Of a stretch of 64,000 nucleotides of DNA, positions 26,048-35,277 are shown piece by piece. The notes under the pieces are model-generated. The model saw only the letters and a list, made by a program, of their open reading frames with translations. It had not been told where the DNA came from and ran no database searches. Location of the stretch: NCBI RefSeq assembly GCF_032341175.1, contig NZ_CP135435.1, forward strand, positions 3,224,001-3,288,000. Direction: 5' to 3'. This DNA is from Bacillus sp. DTU_2020_1000418_1_SI_GHA_SEK_038 (lineage in GTDB: Bacteria; Bacillota; Bacilli; Bacillales; Cytobacillaceae). A program made the translations under genes and the position numbers. Positions within the stretch are counted from its first letter, which is position 1, and each line of letters begins with the position of its first letter.

Positions 26048-26409
26048 ATAATCACCTTACCTTAAATTTGTATCATATTCGGGAGATACACCTATATCGT
26101 ACCAAAATTCGGCAGGACAAACAATTTTATAGCGGCAAATATTAAAACTTTCTATTCTTTAATGAGACTAGGTGCTTTACCTCGTTACCTAACCAAAATA
26201 AAAAAAGAGTCTGTCGAATATATAGCCAACAGACTCCAATAATTTGTGTTATTTCCCAGAAAATATTCGATAAAGGGTGGTTAATGTCGAAAAATAGTAG
26301 TTTGCTTTTAATATTGGCTAAGGTTTTTAATAGGCACTTAACAGTATTGAATCTTTTATCCGAAACACCCAAATATCTACTTAAGTTATGTACATGTAAA
26401 TATGTACTT
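26048..26409. other. 362-bp gap between maf and spoIIB: terminator only
   Basis: Apart from the spoIIB terminator I see no gene. A 76-codon minus-strand frame (26142-26372) has a biased hydrophobic composition, no good binding site and contains the terminator, so it is not called. Confidence 0.6.
26200..26236 (-). terminator. Terminator of spoIIB
   Basis: GAGTCTGT (26207-26214) and ACAGACTC (26229-26236) form a perfect 8-bp stem; on the minus strand it is followed by TTTTTTTATTTT. Confidence 0.85.
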
Positions 26410-27489
26410 TTACATCGATTGATAAACTGAAAGGAATTCGAGCAAATGCTGTTGAACCTTTGTTAAAGCTGTAATATCTTTTGACTCTTTATATGCCAAT
26501 AATTGTTGATGGGCATGAGTTAGCTCATTATTTAATGAAAGAATCCCCTTGTTTTTTAGTTGATCTTCTTTAATCGACTTTATGCTTTCCATTTGGGCTG
26601 CTATTTTATCGATAATAGCATCTGATAATGTATGGGTCCTCGCCGCTTCCGATGCCCCCTCAGCTATAGCTTGATAAATGGCAGGCGCAGCATCGATTAC
26701 TTTTTTCTCCTCTGGAAGAAGCCCCTCTAGTGATTTCTCCTCTAATGTGACAGGCTTTGCAAAAGCTTCATAACCTTTATCTTTAAATTGATTTCCTATT
26801 TCCTTCGCGTCTTCAATACTTGAGGAAACACTTAAATAAAGTACGGCTTGTCCATTTATTTCAATTACCTTTGAAGGAATTCCTTTTTGTATATGATCCT
26901 CTTCAATTTGCCTTGCCGCTTCAATATTAGAAAATACACCGCCTTGAATAACAAAGGTTGATAGAGGCTGTAAAACACCTGTTTCTGTATCTGCAGGTTG
27001 TTTAATATCTTCCTCTACGGCTGGCTCGGCAGTTACAGGCTGTTCAATTTCGGCTGAATTTTCAGTTATGACTAGCTTTAGCATAATAAATCCAAAACCT
27101 GTCCCTAGTAAAATAGCGAAAAACACTGTAATGAATATGGACGTTAGAAATCCCTTATGCCCATTCTTTTTAAAGCTTTGGCCAAATGTTCTAATTCCCT
27201 TTTTATTAACAGTTTTCGTTTTTGTCGCTATATTATACTCTCTTAAATCAGGTTCAATCGCGTCCTCTGGAAGGATCCAATCAAAGCTATCATCTTCAGT
27301 CGTTTCCTTAGCTGCTGCCGATTCCTTAAATGATAAATCGTCCCATTTTTCTGTTCTGTTTTCCTCTCGTAAACTCTCAATTTTAATATCCTCTATATGT
27401 TTTTCTTCCACAAGGTTTTCTTCATAAGACCGTTGCTTGCCATTTATTTTTATCGTAATCGTTCTACCTTTTTCCGGGCCTTCCACCAT
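26410..27489 (-). CDS. spoIIB: Stage II sporulation protein B (SPOR domain)
   Basis: SpoIIB helps septal peptidoglycan thinning at the start of engulfment, together with SpoIIDMP. From ATG 27487-27489 (GGGGGA just upstream) the protein is 359 residues. It starts MVEGPEKGRTITIKINGKQRSYEE, similar to the ITVKINGK-type start of the family. It has an acidic cytoplasmic part, one membrane segment (about 120-145, FLTSIFITVFFAILLGTGFGFIMLKL region) and an extracellular SPOR domain (about 175-250, FVIQGGVFSNIEAARQIEEDH). The last 100 residues are helical. The longer frame to 27504 begins upstream of the binding site. Synteny with maf supports the call. Confidence 0.9.
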   Translation of the reverse strand: MVEGPEKGRTITIKINGKQRSYEENLVEEKHIEDIKIESLREENRTEKWDDLSFKESAAAKETTEDDSFDWILPEDAIEPDLREYNIATKTKTVNKKGIRTFGQSFKKNGHKGFLTSIFITVFFAILLGTGFGFIMLKLVITENSAEIEQPVTAEPAVEEDIKQPADTETGVLQPLSTFVIQGGVFSNIEAARQIEEDHIQKGIPSKVIEINGQAVLYLSVSSSIEDAKEIGNQFKDKGYEAFAKPVTLEEKSLEGLLPEEKKVIDAAPAIYQAIAEGASEAARTHTLSDAIIDKIAAQMESIKSIKEDQLKNKGILSLNNELTHAHQQLLAYKESKDITALTKVQQHLLEFLSVYQSM

Positions 27490-27540
27490 TCGTCCCCCTT
27501 CCATGTCGATTGCTGATTAAGTTTCATCCTAACATATCGA

Positions 27541-27575
27541 AAAAAAAAAATAACAAGACTTTTGTCGTCTTGTTA
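27541..27575 (-). terminator. Strong terminator at the end of the pilus operon
   Basis: TAACAAGAC and GTCTTGTTA form a perfect 9-bp stem with a 7-base loop; a run of ten T residues follows on the minus strand. It separates pilO from spoIIB. Confidence 0.92.
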
Positions 27576-27606
27576 CGGGGGATTTTCGTCAAATTTTTTA
27601 TAGTTA

Positions 27607-28362
27607 TTATTTAAGTGGAATTTCAATAACTTGACCTGTTTTGATATTTCCTGACATACTAAACGGGTTCTTTTTATTACTTGTATTTGGAACTTCCATT
27701 TTTGGCAGCTGATCAATTAAATCAGTTAATGTTGGCATGTAGAAGGCTGATATGGTGATTTCTGTCTCAATAGCCAATTTCTCTTGATCTGCAGAAATGA
27801 TTTCGTCCTGTCCATAAATTTGCAGATTTTCAACAATAATAGTTCTAGTTTCTGATTCAAGTGATTGTATGAATTTTTCCAAACTAAAATAATCGGCGGA
27901 CTTAACGGTTAGAACGACTGTTGTTTTTTTCATTCCTGCAGGCATTGGAATGCTTGGTTTTTCATCGGCCTTTTCTGCTGTTTCTTCATCGTCTGTTTCC
28001 TGTGTTTCTTCAGCTGATTCTTCTTCCAATTCGCTATCAGAAAAATCCATATTTGAAACAAGACTCCCTGACACAGTTTCTGCCTTTTCAATATCAAGTA
28101 GCAGCTGTTCTACTAACGGCTGCACAGGGATTTCCTTTTGGAGGGCTTCTGTGCTTTCGAACGTATCAGTTCCAGTTTCTTTAATTTGATTTTCTATAAC
28201 TGAAAGCAATTGTTCTTCTGTTTGCAATTCCCTTTGCTTATTAGCTAATGTGGTCTTTAATGGCTGGATATATAAAAAGTAGAGCCCGGTAAATAGTAAT
28301 ATTAATAGGATGATTCCTGTTATCCCGATGAGCTTTCCTTTTTTCGATGATAGAAGGGTCAT
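27607..28362 (-). CDS. pilO: PilO-like type IV pilus assembly protein
   Basis: PilO and PilN form the inner alignment complex of type IV pili, anchored by PilM. The 251-residue protein has one N-terminal membrane segment (about 10-33), a coiled-coil stretch (about 35-65) and a ferredoxin-like C-terminal region with MKKTTVVLTVKSADYFSLEKFIQSLES and RTIIVENLQIYGQ. An acidic insert of Glu and Asp (about residues 108-140) is unusual. The gene overlaps the 3' end of pilN by four bases and ends the operon. Identity rests on place and architecture, because PilO sequences diverge strongly. Confidence 0.8.
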   Translation of the reverse strand: MTLLSSKKGKLIGITGIILLILLFTGLYFLYIQPLKTTLANKQRELQTEEQLLSVIENQIKETGTDTFESTEALQKEIPVQPLVEQLLLDIEKAETVSGSLVSNMDFSDSELEEESAEETQETDDEETAEKADEKPSIPMPAGMKKTTVVLTVKSADYFSLEKFIQSLESETRTIIVENLQIYGQDEIISADQEKLAIETEITISAFYMPTLTDLIDQLPKMEVPNTSNKKNPFSMSGNIKTGQVIEIPLK

Positions 28363-28988
28363 GATTCTTCCCCTCCTTCATTGAAAGCCTCTTTTTTTAG
28401 GACAGACCGATTTAACATTACTTCATATTCAGCAAAATAACGCGGAAGAATTTGCTGCTCGTCTAAATCCAGCTTTTTTTCTTCGGCTTGATTGCTGTTT
28501 TTCTCTGTCAAATCGATTGTTGCCAGTTTAAGAATCATAGCCTCTTCCACCCAGTATGAATCAAGCAAGTTTTTTAAATAATAGGAGGCTTCCCGGCTTG
28601 TATCAAATTGCACGAGTACAACAATACTACCTGTTTCTTCATAAGAAAGGGTTTGGATAAATCCCCTTTCAGGCAATAAAGCAGTTAATTTTCTTAATAT
28701 AGGGACTGTTTTAATCGGGTAATCCTGAGCCCAATTAACAGCCTTATTTAGTTCTTCAACAGAATTTAAGGATTCTGCATCCATCATTTTCGCTTGTTCC
28801 GCAGCAATTAATTCCTGTATCACATTCTGCTGCTGTGTTATCGTTTCTATTTTCCCCTTATAGCCTTGTCCAAGCCAAATAGTCACCCCGATGCCGATTA
28901 ACACGATAAAAGCGAGTATCCCCATTAACAATAAAAGAGATGTATTTCTCGGTTCCTTTTTTGGAAGTAAGTTAATCTCAACGAGCAT
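28359..28988 (-). CDS. pilN: PilN-like type IV pilus assembly protein
   Basis: PilN links cytoplasmic PilM to PilO across the membrane. The 209-residue protein begins MLVEINLLPKKEPRN; the INLLP motif is the peptide that docks into PilM in other species. A membrane segment (about 18-40) follows, then a coiled coil and a C-terminal domain with TALLPERGFIQTLSYEETGSIVVLVQFDT. The start lies two bases after the pilM stop and the end overlaps pilO by four bases. Confidence 0.88.
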   Translation of the reverse strand: MLVEINLLPKKEPRNTSLLLLMGILAFIVLIGIGVTIWLGQGYKGKIETITQQQNVIQELIAAEQAKMMDAESLNSVEELNKAVNWAQDYPIKTVPILRKLTALLPERGFIQTLSYEETGSIVVLVQFDTSREASYYLKNLLDSYWVEEAMILKLATIDLTEKNSNQAEEKKLDLDEQQILPRYFAEYEVMLNRSVLKKEAFNEGGEES

Positions 28989-28990
28989 GC

Positions 28991-29968
28991 TTACACCTCT
29001 TTCAATGCAAGCCCCAGAGTTAGATAATGTGATCGAGGCAAATTATCTTCTGTTGCTAAATGAATGATTTGATGTGGAATTTCAAACCTCGTTTGTATTT
29101 CTTTTTCGATTAGATCAAGGTATGGATGGTCGCCATTTAACAATATTTTAGACACATGCTGTTTTCCTTGATTAATCGAATAACGATAGAAGTCCATAAA
29201 CTTACTAATCTCTTTATAGATGTCTTCCAATTGAAAAGACAATTCTTCTAATTCTCCATTAAATTCTATCTCCTGCATTCCTATCTTACTCGTTCTATAC
29301 GTCCATTGATCTTCATCAAAATCAATCATTAAGTGATGCATAAAAAGAGGAAGCTGGTTTTCAAAGATACATAGATTGACCATATTTAAGTCAAAATGGA
29401 TCATTAATAGCCGTTCATCCTTCGCAGGCATTCCTAAACGATCATAAAGCCGGTATAGGGACAGTGGAGAGATATCCGCTGCCACTGGGGCCAATTTTAT
29501 ATTCGTAAATAAAGAGGAATAATCTAATATGTTTTCTTCCTGCGCAGCAAATATTAATACTTCCTTGTTATCCTTATTTTTATTTACGATATACGTATCA
29601 AAAACAGGTTCATCAAACGGGAGATGTATACTAGTGCCAAGTTCCAAATATAAATATCCATTGATTTCATCATCCTTAACATCCACAGGTATGTTAGCCT
29701 TACGGATAATCACGAATGAATCCGGAACGATGAAACGAACGGAACGCTTTTGAATTTTCCAATCAGTTATACACTCTTCAAGTATTGTTTCTAAAGTGTC
29801 ATGATCAATAATTTTCCCGTCTCGAACAATCCCAAACGGAATAAACCGCTCTCCCCATCTGTGGACGCTAAGCGGATTCGATTGCTTCAATTCGACAAAC
29901 CGAATCGAATAGTCATTAATAACGATATTAATGATACGGTTTTTTCGCGAAAAAAGGGAAAGTGCCAT
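28991..29968 (-). CDS. pilM: PilM-like type IV pilus assembly protein (actin-like)
   Basis: PilM is a cytoplasmic actin-fold protein that binds the PilN N-terminus. The 325-residue protein starts FSRKNRIINIVINDYSIRFVELKQ (phosphate-binding strand pair). It includes the family-typical region RSVRFIVPDSFVIIRKANIPVD and the second lobe with KILLNGDHPYLDLIEKEI. The nucleotide motifs are weak, as in many PilM of Gram-positive species. It lies between pilD and pilN. Confidence 0.87.
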   Translation of the reverse strand: MALSLFSRKNRIINIVINDYSIRFVELKQSNPLSVHRWGERFIPFGIVRDGKIIDHDTLETILEECITDWKIQKRSVRFIVPDSFVIIRKANIPVDVKDDEINGYLYLELGTSIHLPFDEPVFDTYIVNKNKDNKEVLIFAAQEENILDYSSLFTNIKLAPVAADISPLSLYRLYDRLGMPAKDERLLMIHFDLNMVNLCIFENQLPLFMHHLMIDFDEDQWTYRTSKIGMQEIEFNGELEELSFQLEDIYKEISKFMDFYRYSINQGKQHVSKILLNGDHPYLDLIEKEIQTRFEIPHQIIHLATEDNLPRSHYLTLGLALKEV

Positions 29969-29989
29969 CGAATAAACCCCTAACTAAAT

Positions 29990-30745
29990 TCAAGATGCCA
30001 ATAACTTAAAGTAACTTTGGATAATAAAATCACCATAAAAATAAGCGGTCAATGTTCCTGCAGCGATAAATGGACCAAATGAAATTGGATTTTTCCTTTT
30101 CAGTTTTCCGATCAATAACCCAATTATACCAAAAACCGCCCCGTACAAGGTTGCTAGAAAGAAAGATAGCAGAACGATTTTCAAACCAACCACTAGTCCT
30201 AACAAAGCAAAGAGCTTAATATCCCCGCCGCCCATTCCACCTTTGCTAATAATGGCAATCAAAAGCAGAAGAAAAAATCCGACAGCCGCTCCCAATACGG
30301 AATCCCACCAAGGATGAAGTGGGATAAAAATCCGTTCCAACAAAAAAAGCCCTGTGAAAAAAAGCAGTACTTTATCAGGGATAATCATATACGTGATATC
30401 TGAAACGAAAATAATCATAAATAATGAAATTAATGTCCAGGCGACAAACAGCTCGCTTGACCAGCCAAGGATTAATGGTGCCGCTACAAATAGCAGTCCT
30501 GTCAGCAGCTCCACAAATGGGTAAAGAGGAGAAATGCGCGTCTTGCATTGGCGGCATTTCCCTCCTTGGATAAGGTATGACAGAACTGGGATCAGTTCAT
30601 AAGGCTTGAGCTGATGTTTGCATTTTGGACAGGCTGACCGCGGTGCCACAATGGATTGGTTTTTTGGGACGCGGAGGCCGATGACGTTGTAGAAGGAGCC
30701 AAATATTACACCGATTATTAAAATATAGATTAAAAGAAAGTGCAT
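29990..30745 (-). CDS. pilD: Prepilin peptidase / N-methyltransferase PilD (ComC counterpart)
   Basis: PilD cuts prepilin leaders and methylates the new N-terminus. The 251-residue polytopic membrane protein carries the methyltransferase-domain zinc cysteines Cys39, Cys42, Cys64 and Cys67 (CPKC and CRQC) and the two catalytic aspartates in FVSDITYMIIPD (about residue 116) and GGMGGGDIKLFALLGL (about 177). In B. subtilis the only pilus-type gene at this chromosomal place, between spoIIB and folC, is comC, the prepilin peptidase needed for competence. This gene is therefore probably its counterpart and may serve both this pilus and any competence pseudopilus encoded elsewhere. Confidence 0.94.
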   Translation of the reverse strand: MHFLLIYILIIGVIFGSFYNVIGLRVPKNQSIVAPRSACPKCKHQLKPYELIPVLSYLIQGGKCRQCKTRISPLYPFVELLTGLLFVAAPLILGWSSELFVAWTLISLFMIIFVSDITYMIIPDKVLLFFTGLFLLERIFIPLHPWWDSVLGAAVGFFLLLLIAIISKGGMGGGDIKLFALLGLVVGLKIVLLSFFLATLYGAVFGIIGLLIGKLKRKNPISFGPFIAAGTLTAYFYGDFIIQSYFKLLAS

Positions 30746-30777
30746 TGGCTAACACTCCTTTATTTTTATTAATTTCT

Positions 30778-31227
30778 TTAACTATTTGAATGTTTATCGA
30801 ATTGTTGTGAATTAACCTTATTAAGATCACCCACAAATTTAGTCCCTGATACCTCACCCTTCGCTTGATGTTTTGATGTTGCATCAATAGTAATTTTCCC
30901 ATCAGGTGTTATAGTCACTGTCCAAGCTGATAGATTTGCATCAGTTATTTCTATATATTCTTTGAATTTTTTGTCAGTATCAGTATCACCATTTGAATAC
31001 CCTGTGCTAACACTAGGAGTACCATTAGCCGCTATAAATAACTTTCCTGCAGAAAGTAATTGAACAGCATCTGCTTTTGCTGCATCATACTTTGATTTTG
31101 CCATAATATTCCCAATACTAGGAACCGCAATCGCCGCAATAATCCCCAAAATAACTACAACTGCCAATAACTCAACCAACGTCAACCCACGCTGATCCTT
31201 CAATCTTTTTCCAATCATCTTAAACAT
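30778..31227 (-). CDS. pilA: Major type IV prepilin
   Basis: The 149-residue precursor has a 14-residue leader ending in Arg-Gly, with cleavage before Leu15 in QRG|LTLVELLAVVVILG, Glu at mature position 5, and the hydrophobic N-terminal helix ending PSIGNIMAKSKYDAAKADA. The mature protein of 135 residues has a small globular head with Gly, Thr and Asp but no cysteine. Placement between pilC and pilD, with its own 100-bp upstream gap, suggests this is the most abundant pilin of the locus. Major status is inferred, not shown. Confidence 0.88.
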   Translation of the reverse strand: MFKMIGKRLKDQRGLTLVELLAVVVILGIIAAIAVPSIGNIMAKSKYDAAKADAVQLLSAGKLFIAANGTPSVSTGYSNGDTDTDKKFKEYIEITDANLSAWTVTITPDGKITIDATSKHQAKGEVSGTKFVGDLNKVNSQQFDKHSNS

Positions 31228-31333
31228 ACAAATCTCCCTCTCTATTAATTATGTAATATGACATAAGACCTACTTATAATTATACTTGAAGCTAAATAAA
31301 ATAAAAGATAAAAATGTTAATATTTTGCAAACA

Positions 31334-32539
31334 TTACCCTACCTGATTAAATATATCAAACATCGGCACCATAATAGATGTCACAATCGTTCCGACAATG
31401 CCAGCAAGAAATACAATCATTATCGGTTCGATAAGAGACTTGATTCTATCTGTACTGTTTTCTACCTCTTTTTCATAGAAATCAGCTACTTTCCCTAGCA
31501 TAGCATCAAGGGAACCTGTTTCTTCTCCGATGACAATCATTTGTGTTACCAAGGGAGGAAAGGCCCAGTGCTTTTTCATTGGCTCTGTAATAGATTGTCC
31601 CTTTTCAAGAGCGGTTCTAGACTCGCGTATAACTTTAGCGATCACTTCATTATCTACTACCCTTTCAACGATTGTCATTGCCTGTAAAATGGGAACAGAA
31701 CTAGTAAATAACGAGCTTAATGTTCTTGTCATCCTTGCCAATACTGCCTTTTGAAGCATCTTTCCGAAAATAGGAATTCTCAAAATAAAGTAGTCTAAAT
31801 AATATTTCGTTTGAAGGTTTTTCCGCAATAAAACAATCGTTATGACAAACCCTATAAAAAGTAAAACAATTAACCACCAAAACCTCTGCATAATCTCACT
31901 TGAATTTAAAACTAATCTCGTTATTGCAGGCAGCTCCCCGCCAAAATCTTCAAACATGGCAACAAATGTAGGGACAACTGATACTAATAGGAAAATAACA
32001 ACCCCTATAGCTACAATACCAACAACAATCGGGTAAGCGAGCGCAGATGAAATCTTCTGCCTTGTATTATGCTGTTTTTCAAAATGTTCCGCAAGTCTGT
32101 CGAGCGTTTCATCCATATTACCGCCAGCTTCACCAGCGCGGACCATATTAATAAACATGGGCGTAAAGATTTTTTTATGTTTGGCTGCTGCTTCTGACAA
32201 TGGATTTCCTTCACGGAGGTCCTGCTCAATATCAAGCAGGGCTTTTTTCAATGCTTTACTCTCCGTTTGAGCAGATAGTATTTTCGTAGAATCAACTACG
32301 GAAACCCCTGCCTTTAAAAGTGTTGAAAACTGTCTTAAATAAATGACAAAATGCTGAAGCTTTACTGGATTTCCAATGGAAATATCTTTTGTAAGCATCG
32401 ATTCAGGGACTTCGGTAATTTCTAAAACCCTGATTCCATCCTCCCTCAGCTTAAACATTGCTTCCCTTTTGGAGGACGAGTTAATAACACCTTCTATTTT
32501 TCCTTTGCGGTCTCTTCCGGAATATTTAAACCGAGCCAT
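31334..32539 (-). CDS. pilC: PilC, inner-membrane platform protein of the type IV pilus
   Basis: PilC is the membrane platform on which the PilB and PilT motors act. The 401-residue protein has two T2SF repeats (about 67-190 and 270-395), each with a cytoplasmic helical bundle and membrane segments; typical sequences are VRAGEAGGNMDETLDRLAEHFEKQ and IVIGEETGSLDAMLGKVADFYEKEVE. The N-terminal MARFKYSGRDRKGKIEGVINSSS is standard for GspF/PilC. It abuts pilT upstream. Confidence 0.95.
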   Translation of the reverse strand: MARFKYSGRDRKGKIEGVINSSSKREAMFKLREDGIRVLEITEVPESMLTKDISIGNPVKLQHFVIYLRQFSTLLKAGVSVVDSTKILSAQTESKALKKALLDIEQDLREGNPLSEAAAKHKKIFTPMFINMVRAGEAGGNMDETLDRLAEHFEKQHNTRQKISSALAYPIVVGIVAIGVVIFLLVSVVPTFVAMFEDFGGELPAITRLVLNSSEIMQRFWWLIVLLFIGFVITIVLLRKNLQTKYYLDYFILRIPIFGKMLQKAVLARMTRTLSSLFTSSVPILQAMTIVERVVDNEVIAKVIRESRTALEKGQSITEPMKKHWAFPPLVTQMIVIGEETGSLDAMLGKVADFYEKEVENSTDRIKSLIEPIMIVFLAGIVGTIVTSIMVPMFDIFNQVG

Positions 32540-32540
32540 A

Positions 32541-33581
32541 TTAAATCAATATCTCCTGTAAAAATGGCTCCGCGGTTTCCTTCGAAATTATCCCTGTTTG
32601 AATAAGATCCTTGATGCTGCTTTCAAGCGTATGCATTCCTTGCGCACGGGATGTTTGCATAATGCTGACAATTTGATGAATCTTTTCATTTCGTATAAGA
32701 TTCGCTACAGCCGAATTATTAATTAAAATTTCTGTTGCCGCTTTACGCCCTGCCTGATCTTCTCTACGGAACAATCGCTGGGAAATAACCGCAACAAGAA
32801 CAGAAGCAAGCTGAATTCGAATTTGTGGCTGCTGTTCAGGTGGAAAAACATCGATAATCCGGTTAATTGTTGCTGGGGCACTTGATGTATGCAATGTACC
32901 CAACACTAAATGTCCTGTTTCCGCTGCAGTAATCGCAGTTTGAATCGTTTCCAAATCGCGCATCTCACCAACTAAGATAATGTCAGGATCCTGACGAAGT
33001 GCAGCCCTTAGCCCATTCGCAAAATTCCTTGTATCAAAGCCAACTTCACGCTGGTCAATTATAGAATTCCCATGCTTATGCAAATACTCAATCGGATCCT
33101 CAAGTGTAATAATATGCTTTCTCATTGAGTCATTCATATACTGGATCATCGAAGCAAGAGTTGTTGATTTACCACTGCCTGTCGGACCTGTAACTAGAAC
33201 GAGTCCTTGTGGCTTTGCAGCAATTTTCCGTAAAATATCGGGTAATTCAAGTTCATCAATCGTAGGAATTCTTGTAGGAACAACCCGTATCGCCATCGCA
33301 ATACACGATCTTTGATGATATGTATTTACACGAAATCTCGAAACGCCAGGAATCCCATATGAGAAATCCAATTCGCCCTTGTCCTTAAACTGCTCCCACA
33401 TATGTTCTGGAATAATCGCTCGTGCCATACCTTCAGTCTCTTCCGGCTTTAATGAATCTTTCCCGTATTTCTTCAGATCGCCATTAATTCTAAAGATTGG
33501 CTGAATACCTACAGTTAAATGCAAATCTGATGCTTTTAATTCAAATGCGGCGCGTAATAAATAATCTATTTTTTCCTTCAT
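32541..33581 (-). CDS. pilT: PilT, pilus retraction ATPase
   Basis: PilT is the hexameric ATPase that disassembles the pilus and causes retraction and twitching. The 346-residue protein starts at ATG 33579-33581 (AGGGG eight bases upstream). It shows Walker A GPTGSGKSTTLASM, the Asp box ITLEDPIEYLH, Walker B DIILVGEMRDLETI, the His box GHLVLGTLHTSSA, and the C-terminal PilT signature region beginning at SRAQGMHTLESSIKDL. Its presence means that the pilus is expected to be retractile and not a simple pseudopilus. Confidence 0.95.
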   Translation of the reverse strand: MKEKIDYLLRAAFELKASDLHLTVGIQPIFRINGDLKKYGKDSLKPEETEGMARAIIPEHMWEQFKDKGELDFSYGIPGVSRFRVNTYHQRSCIAMAIRVVPTRIPTIDELELPDILRKIAAKPQGLVLVTGPTGSGKSTTLASMIQYMNDSMRKHIITLEDPIEYLHKHGNSIIDQREVGFDTRNFANGLRAALRQDPDIILVGEMRDLETIQTAITAAETGHLVLGTLHTSSAPATINRIIDVFPPEQQPQIRIQLASVLVAVISQRLFRREDQAGRKAATEILINNSAVANLIRNEKIHQIVSIMQTSRAQGMHTLESSIKDLIQTGIISKETAEPFLQEILI

Positions 33582-33592
33582 TCCTCGCACCC

Positions 33593-35254
33593 CTATTCAA
33601 GTATAGCGACTCGTAATACTTCTTCAGTAGTTGTTAGTCCTTGTTTTACCTTAAGAAGACCATCATCAATAAGGAAAATTGTCTTATTTTTAATGGCTAA
33701 CTCTCTTAATTTAGTAATAGAATCCCCATTCATAATTGTTCTTCTAATATCATCGCTGACGACAAGTACCTCATGAATAGCAATCCTGCCCTTGTAGCCC
33801 GTCATATTACAAGATGAGCAGCCGCGCCCGCGCGTGATTTTGTCTACACTCATCCCTCTTTTTGCAAAAATCTCTATTTCTCGTTTAGAAGGTGCATTTT
33901 CCTCTGCACAATCTCGGCAAATTCTTCTAACAAGCCTTTGAGCGACAATTCCGCTAAGAGACGAGGCAACTAGAAATGGCTCAACTCCCATATCCATTAA
34001 TCTAGTAATTGTACCAATAGAATCGTTCGTATGGAGGGTACTCAATACTAGATGCCCTGTAAGGGAAGCTCGAATGGCGACTTCCACTGTTTCCTTATCC
34101 CGAATCTCACCGACCATAATAATATTTGGGTCTTGGCGTAGAATAGATCGCAATCCTGCTGCGAATGTCATCCCGATATTGGAATTTACTTGAATTTGAT
34201 TTACGCCCTCAAGCTGGTACTCAACTGGGTCTTCAATCGTAATAATATTCACTTCTTCACTATTTAACTGATTTAATGCCGCATATAAAGTCGATGATTT
34301 CCCAGAACCTGTAGGGCCTGTTAACAGTACAATTCCAGTAGGCTTTTCGATCATCTCCATAAATCTTTTTAAGTTTAATTTATTGAAACCAAGCTTATTA
34401 ATATCATTTAAAGAACTGCCTAAATCAAGAATCCGCATAACAATTTTTTCCCCAAAAACAGTGGGCAGTGTCGAAACACGCAAATCTACAGGGTGAAAAT
34501 CAAGATTGACTTTAATTCTCCCATCCTGTGGGACGCGGTGCTCGGTGATGTCCAAGTTTGCGATTATCTTAATTCTAGCAGTTAGCACACTCTGCATATG
34601 CTTCGGTAAAACCCGTTCAACCCTTAGTACACCATCTATTCTGTAGCGGACAACAACCTTCGTTTCTTGCGGATCAATATGAATATCACTTGCCTTCATC
34701 GCTACTGCAGTCGACAAAATTTGATTCACTAATTTCACTATTGGTGAATCCTGATCAGTAATTTTCTCTTCTTGAACCATCTCAGTTGGCTGATTATCAA
34801 CTAGTAACTCTTCAAAGCCTTCATCAATGTCATAATACTTATTAATGGCTCTTAAAATATCGTCTTTCGTAGCAATCGCAGTCTCAATTTGAAAGCCAGT
34901 TGATAGACGCAGATCATCAATTGCAAAAAAATCCATCGGGTCTGCCATCGCGACAAACAGCTTGTCCCCATCTTTTTTTAATGGAATAAGAAGCTGGCGT
35001 TTTGCTGTTTCTTTCGGAATAATATTGAATAGCTTTGTATCAAAAGGATACCGGTACAAGCTAATATGTGGAATACCAAGCTGGAATTCAAGTACTTCAA
35101 TAAGCTGCTGCTCTGTTATGTATCCCCTTTGAAGCAAGGCATCCCCAAGCTTTTGTCCATCACTTTTTTCCTTTAAAGTCAGAAGGAGCTGATCTTCTGT
35201 AATAAGACCAGCATATACAAGTAAATCTCCAAGCCGCTTCCGAATTTGTTTCAT
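33593..35254 (-). CDS. pilB: PilB, pilus extension ATPase with N-terminal MshEN-type domain
   Basis: PilB powers pilus polymerisation. The 553-residue protein has an N-terminal MshEN-type region (about 7-62) with two tandem half-motifs, RLGDLLVYAGLITEDQLLLTL and KLGDALLQRGYITEQQLIEVL, the kind that binds c-di-GMP in MshE. A second N-terminal domain follows (about 70-150). The ATPase core has Walker A GPTGSGKSSTLYAALNQL, Asp box ITIEDPVEYQLEGV, Walker B NIIMVGEIRDKETVE and the tetracysteine CRDC...CSSC. It lies just upstream of pilT. Nucleotide-messenger binding is inferred from motif only. Confidence 0.95.
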   Translation of the reverse strand: MKQIRKRLGDLLVYAGLITEDQLLLTLKEKSDGQKLGDALLQRGYITEQQLIEVLEFQLGIPHISLYRYPFDTKLFNIIPKETAKRQLLIPLKKDGDKLFVAMADPMDFFAIDDLRLSTGFQIETAIATKDDILRAINKYYDIDEGFEELLVDNQPTEMVQEEKITDQDSPIVKLVNQILSTAVAMKASDIHIDPQETKVVVRYRIDGVLRVERVLPKHMQSVLTARIKIIANLDITEHRVPQDGRIKVNLDFHPVDLRVSTLPTVFGEKIVMRILDLGSSLNDINKLGFNKLNLKRFMEMIEKPTGIVLLTGPTGSGKSSTLYAALNQLNSEEVNIITIEDPVEYQLEGVNQIQVNSNIGMTFAAGLRSILRQDPNIIMVGEIRDKETVEVAIRASLTGHLVLSTLHTNDSIGTITRLMDMGVEPFLVASSLSGIVAQRLVRRICRDCAEENAPSKREIEIFAKRGMSVDKITRGRGCSSCNMTGYKGRIAIHEVLVVSDDIRRTIMNGDSITKLRELAIKNKTIFLIDDGLLKVKQGLTTTEEVLRVAILE

Positions 35255-35277
35255 ATATTATCCCTGCTTTTTCGAAA

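Noticed and set aside
26200..26300. Alternative pairing of CGAATAT in the spoIIB terminator with ATATTCG at about 26265, like an attenuator
   Set aside because: Only about 8 AT-rich pairs, no upstream leader peptide or sensor, and the terminator follows the gene and does not precede one.
26142..26372. 76-codon minus-strand frame between maf and spoIIB
   Set aside because: It contains the spoIIB terminator, has no convincing ribosome-binding site and an odd Phe/Leu/Ile composition.
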